From positions 62,001-126,000 of the forward strand of contig JAEYMU010000053.1 of NCBI GenBank assembly GCA_023407175.1: a DNA stretch of 64,000 nt, written 5' to 3'. Below the pieces are notes generated by a model, which saw only the letters and a program-made list of their open reading frames with translations, searched no databases and had not been told where the DNA came from. Shown piece after piece: positions 61,421-64,000 of the stretch. The position numbers were made by a program, and so were the translations under genes. How positions within the stretch are numbered: the stretch's first letter is position 1; each line of letters opens with the position of its first letter. The DNA is from Bacillota bacterium. GTDB taxonomy: Bacteria; Bacillota_A; Clostridia; Lachnospirales; Lachnospiraceae.

Positions 61421-61675
61421 ATGAAACGGATGAAACGTATTTTATTAACTATTATTCTTTCTCTGTCACTTACTGCGGTAGCCCCTGACTTTATTACTTT
61501 ACAATTACATATCCCTGCGGTTACTTATGTTCAAGCCAAGACAACTTATGTTTATGTCACTCCCACCGGCAAAAAGTATCATTCACATAAGTGCGGCAAC
61601 GGAAAATACACCAAGACCACCTTAAAAAAAGCAAAGGCCAGAGGCTTAACCCCTTGCAAGAAGTGTTACGGATAA
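61421..61675 (+). CDS. Small secreted Cys/Lys-rich protein
   Basis: An 84-residue protein with a signal peptide (about 1-39, ending ...TYVQA-K) and a 45-residue basic mature part. The mature part carries YVTPTGKKYHSHKCGNGKY and ARGLTPCKKC: a C-x(n)-CxxC arrangement with His residues, much like the small metal-binding tail found at the end of secreted nucleases and competence-type proteins of Firmicutes. It could bind zinc or nucleic acid. GAGGTGAT lies 7 nt before the ATG. It is monocistronic with its own promoter and a bidirectional terminator. Confidence 0.8.
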   Translation: MKRMKRILLTIILSLSLTAVAPDFITLQLHIPAVTYVQAKTTYVYVTPTGKKYHSHKCGNGKYTKTTLKKAKARGLTPCKKCYG

Positions 61676-61764
61676 TGCTCTATATAGCACAGCCAATACT
61701 GACCTGTGTAAATATCCGGCACTGAATATTAATCAATACTTACTCAGGTTAGTACCAGGAATAA

Positions 61765-61812
61765 AAAATTGCGCCGGCACATTTCACCAATATGTGCCGG
61801 CGCTTTATTATC
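61765..61812. terminator. Bidirectional terminator between convergent genes
   Basis: GCGCCGGCACAT (61771-61782) and ATGTGCCGGCGC (61792-61803) form a 12-bp perfect GC-rich stem with a 9-nt loop. TTTATTAT follows on the plus strand and AATTTTTTAT on the minus strand, serving both the small secreted protein gene and the LRR gene. Confidence 0.9.
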
Positions 61813-61865
61813 AGTTGCTTTTGTTTCTGCAATTGAGCTTCCCGATATCTTTACATGATCCGGGT

Positions 61866-63737
61866 TTACTCACTCCAATGGTACCAATCTACAGAGGAGT
61901 ACTTCGTTGATGTGCTGATTGTACCTTCTATTTTATGTGCCAGGTTAAAAAGCCGGTCCGTTTCCTTATCGCTTCTGGCATAAAACTCCGCATCGTTTTT
62001 CATAAACCAGTCATAATAAATATTATAATCATACAGACTGTCCCAGCTGGTATCTACATGGTACCATTCACCGTCAATACGGACTGCATTCCAGCCATGA
62101 ATATTTTCCAGGCCAATTACGTTCTTGTTTTCTACCCCTGCTTTATCCAGCAGCATTTTATAGGCCGCCTGATAGCCCGCACAGGAACCGTTACCCAGAA
62201 TCAGAACACCATATGCAGTCGCGACATATTTGTCGGGTACAACAATATAATGGTTGGTATGGGTACAGATATAGTCATGAAGAACCTTAACCTTTGCCAA
62301 ATCAGACATAGAATCGGTAATTAATTCTGCTATGATTTCATCTGCCTTTTGCTCGGTCTCAAATTCCTCCTTTGTATAATATTGCAGCTCTTCACTGTTG
62401 ATATTGACATTCAAATTACCTTTTTCCGTGGTTAGTGAGAGAACTACTGCACCTGAATTTTCAAGGGTAATCGTATGCTCCTTTTCATCCACCGTAACAT
62501 TTCCCTTTTTAACCTTAAGGGAATATGGAAGCGTTATGTTCTGAAAGGAATACCCGTATACATTCCATTCCTTTGTTTTTGTTAAAACAATATTAACCTC
62601 ACCCAAGGGATTAATCACTATATAGTCAGCTTTATTTCCAACAAAAATCTCCGTAAGCTGCGTACCTTCAAAGATACCCTCGGATATTGATTCCAAAGCC
62701 TCTAAATAGGGAAGGCTGGTGAGCGATTCGCAGCTATCAAATGCATATGCTCCGATTTCTTCCACATTGCGGATAAAATCAATGGATTGAAGCTTCTTAC
62801 AGTTACTGAAGGCGCCATATCCAATGCTGGTTACTCCGCTTCCTCCCTCCACCGTCACAAGCTTTTCGCAGGCGCAAAATGCACTTTCTCCGATCGTCTT
62901 CACATTCTTCGGAATGCTTAGACTCTTCAGGGAGCTGCAGCCCTCAAAGGTACTTGCTTTAATTTCCTGGAGTCCTGTGCTTAAGGTAATGGAGGTTAAG
63001 GAGCTGCAATCATAAAAAGCAGCTTCCCCAATCGTCTTTACGGAGTTACTCAGCACGACCTTCTTTAAATTCACACAGTCAATAAACGCCTGGTCTCCGA
63101 TTGTTTCCATATTGCTCAAACAGGTAAAGCTCTTTAGCTTTTCATTACTCGAAAAAGCATAATTACTGATAGCCGTCACCGGGAAGCCGGAAATCTGCTT
63201 CGGTATGATAATATTGGCCGTCTGTTTATTCAGACCGGTGATGGTTACTTTTTTATTCTTGATTGTATACTCAAAGGTCCGCTGGTCAGTGGAACCATCC
63301 GAGGCCAGAACAGTGACATTGACATACTTTTTCATCGTTTTTACTACAAATTTCTCTGCCTTATCGGACCAGACGCAGCTTTCGAATTTGACTGTGATTT
63401 TAGCTTTACCGACAGAAATACCTTTTACCGTCCCACTCGCTGTCACTGTGGCGATCTTCTTATTAGAGGAGCTATAGGCAATGTCCGAATTCATCCAATC
63501 TTCACTGATACCGGAATTTTCAAGATATTCATATAAACTTGTAGTATTACCTGCGGTAACCGTTGTTTTCAGAGAGGTGCTATCCGCCGCATGGACTATT
63601 GCAGCCGGATGAAAAGCCAGCAAAAGCATACCGGCCAGACTAAGGAGGACCAGAAGCAGGATTCTTTGCCGCAGGCAACCCGATGGATTAAAATTATTAT
63701 CTTGGTTTCGTAAATTATCAGCTCTTGTTATGTTCAT
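61866..63737 (-). CDS. Surface protein with Big2-like, BspA leucine-rich repeat and transglutaminase-like domains
   Basis: A secreted protein of about 623 residues from the ATG at 63737, which has GGAGG 10 nt upstream; frame extension to 63797 lacks a site. After the signal peptide (LLLVLLSLAGMLLLAFHPAA) comes an Ig-like Big2 region (NKKIATVTASGTVKGISVGK), then about seven BspA-type LRR_5 repeats (IGDQAFIDCVNLKKVVLSN, IGEAAFYDCSSLTSITLS and so on) and a transglutaminase-like domain with probable triad Cys (GNGSCAGY), His (IHGWNAV) and Asp (HVDTSWD). No cell-wall anchor is evident. Such proteins serve in adhesion or cross-linking or cleavage of surface material; the role is inferred. Confidence 0.87.
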   Translation of the reverse strand: MNITRADNLRNQDNNFNPSGCLRQRILLLVLLSLAGMLLLAFHPAAIVHAADSTSLKTTVTAGNTTSLYEYLENSGISEDWMNSDIAYSSSNKKIATVTASGTVKGISVGKAKITVKFESCVWSDKAEKFVVKTMKKYVNVTVLASDGSTDQRTFEYTIKNKKVTITGLNKQTANIIIPKQISGFPVTAISNYAFSSNEKLKSFTCLSNMETIGDQAFIDCVNLKKVVLSNSVKTIGEAAFYDCSSLTSITLSTGLQEIKASTFEGCSSLKSLSIPKNVKTIGESAFCACEKLVTVEGGSGVTSIGYGAFSNCKKLQSIDFIRNVEEIGAYAFDSCESLTSLPYLEALESISEGIFEGTQLTEIFVGNKADYIVINPLGEVNIVLTKTKEWNVYGYSFQNITLPYSLKVKKGNVTVDEKEHTITLENSGAVVLSLTTEKGNLNVNINSEELQYYTKEEFETEQKADEIIAELITDSMSDLAKVKVLHDYICTHTNHYIVVPDKYVATAYGVLILGNGSCAGYQAAYKMLLDKAGVENKNVIGLENIHGWNAVRIDGEWYHVDTSWDSLYDYNIYYDWFMKNDAEFYARSDKETDRLFNLAHKIEGTISTSTKYSSVDWYHWSE

Positions 63738-63809
63738 GAAGCAGCTTCCTCCGTAAGGTATTTTGAGCCGAATGGCTATCTGAATTTTAATATACATCCT
63801 AGCCTTTTG

Positions 63810-64000
63810 TCAATCATCCTGGTAGTTTTCATCTATGCCAAATAGCGCATACATCACATCACCACGGCTATAGGATAAAGTACTAAGCGTCCAGTCATAG
63901 GTATAAAGATACCCGTATTTGCCTGTACCGAACTTGACGGAATTATGGCTATAATGTGCAATCACCTTAAAATTAATCAGCTCCTCTGTCGGGACAAAGC
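63810..64000 (-). CDS. C-terminal fragment of an unrecognised protein (cut by window edge)
   Basis: An open minus-strand frame enters at the right edge and ends with TGA at 63812-63810. The last about 62 residues include FVPTEELINFKVIAHY, TGKYGYLYTYDWTLST and end in DENYQDD. It is Tyr-rich and probably beta-structured, but no family could be assigned from so short a part. It stops 73 bp before the LRR protein start and may be in the same transcript. Confidence 0.6.
   Translation of the reverse strand, partial: FVPTEELINFKVIAHYSHNSVKFGTGKYGYLYTYDWTLSTLSYSRGDVMYALFGIDENYQDD

Noticed and set aside
1..64000. CRISPR arrays, tRNA or rRNA genes, prophage, complete insertion sequences
   Set aside because: No spaced direct-repeat array, no cloverleaf with CCA-type ends, no rRNA stretch and no transposase, integrase or phage structural gene was seen.

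Overview
The window looks like chromosomal DNA of a plant- or gut-polysaccharide-degrading clostridium, probably in or near the Lachnospiraceae. This is inferred from strong AGGAGG-type ribosome binding sites, AT-rich intergenic regions, many CUT1 and RbsABC-type sugar ABC transporters without a local ATPase, YesM/YesN two-component pairs, LacI and GntR regulators, lipoproteins with clostridial lipoboxes, and a murein-peptide locus resembling dpp-ykf of Bacillus subtilis. No rRNA, tRNA, CRISPR, phage or complete insertion sequence was seen. No plasmid origin was seen.

Layout. 1-7127: a minus-strand sugar ABC operon (MalG-type permease, binding lipoprotein, MalF-type permease cut by the window edge), divergent from a GntR/LacI-type regulator translationally overlapping a GH38 alpha-mannosidase. 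7129-13972: LacI regulator, binding protein, two permeases and two GH30 glycosidases in one tightly packed minus-strand operon (cluster A) with two identical LacI/cre-like operators at its promoter. 14224-15373: a small lipoprotein and a LUD-domain protein. 15578-20895: an RbsB/A/C/C-like transporter with a terminal SIS-domain sugar-phosphate isomerase, divergent from a YesM/YesN pair (21183-24481).

24530-36239 is a murein-peptide salvage region: D-aminopeptidase DppA, a YkfC-like NlpC/P60 endopeptidase, an Opp-type transporter, L-Ala-D/L-Glu epimerase, an M19 dipeptidase and two beta-lactamase-fold hydrolases without signal peptides. Together they could import cell-wall peptides and take them apart to amino acids. 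A 206-bp fold-back element with a 6-bp target duplication, very probably a MITE, lies at 36333-36550.

36640-42340 holds a secreted GH5 glucanase and a cyclic-di-GMP group: an HD-GYP phosphodiesterase, a divergent XRE regulator with apparent operators in the shared promoter region, and a protein fusing a LacI-type sugar-binding domain (without DNA-binding domain) to a GGDEF domain. 42337-47286 is a binding protein, histidine kinase and AraC-type response regulator operon. 47444-61090 (cluster B) is a second transporter paralogous to cluster A, with a GH30 enzyme, two very large GH94-superfamily phosphorylases, a membrane-anchored beta-helix protein and a mutarotase-fold protein. This reads as import and phosphorolysis of a beta-glucan, possibly beta-1,3/1,6-linked, though the substrate is inferred. 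The right end has a tiny secreted Cys-rich protein, a BspA-like LRR/transglutaminase-like surface protein and a partial gene.

The best candidates for something little described are the sugar-sensor/GGDEF fusion with its neighbours, the beta-glucan phosphorolysis locus with the beta-helix protein, and the two fold-back elements.
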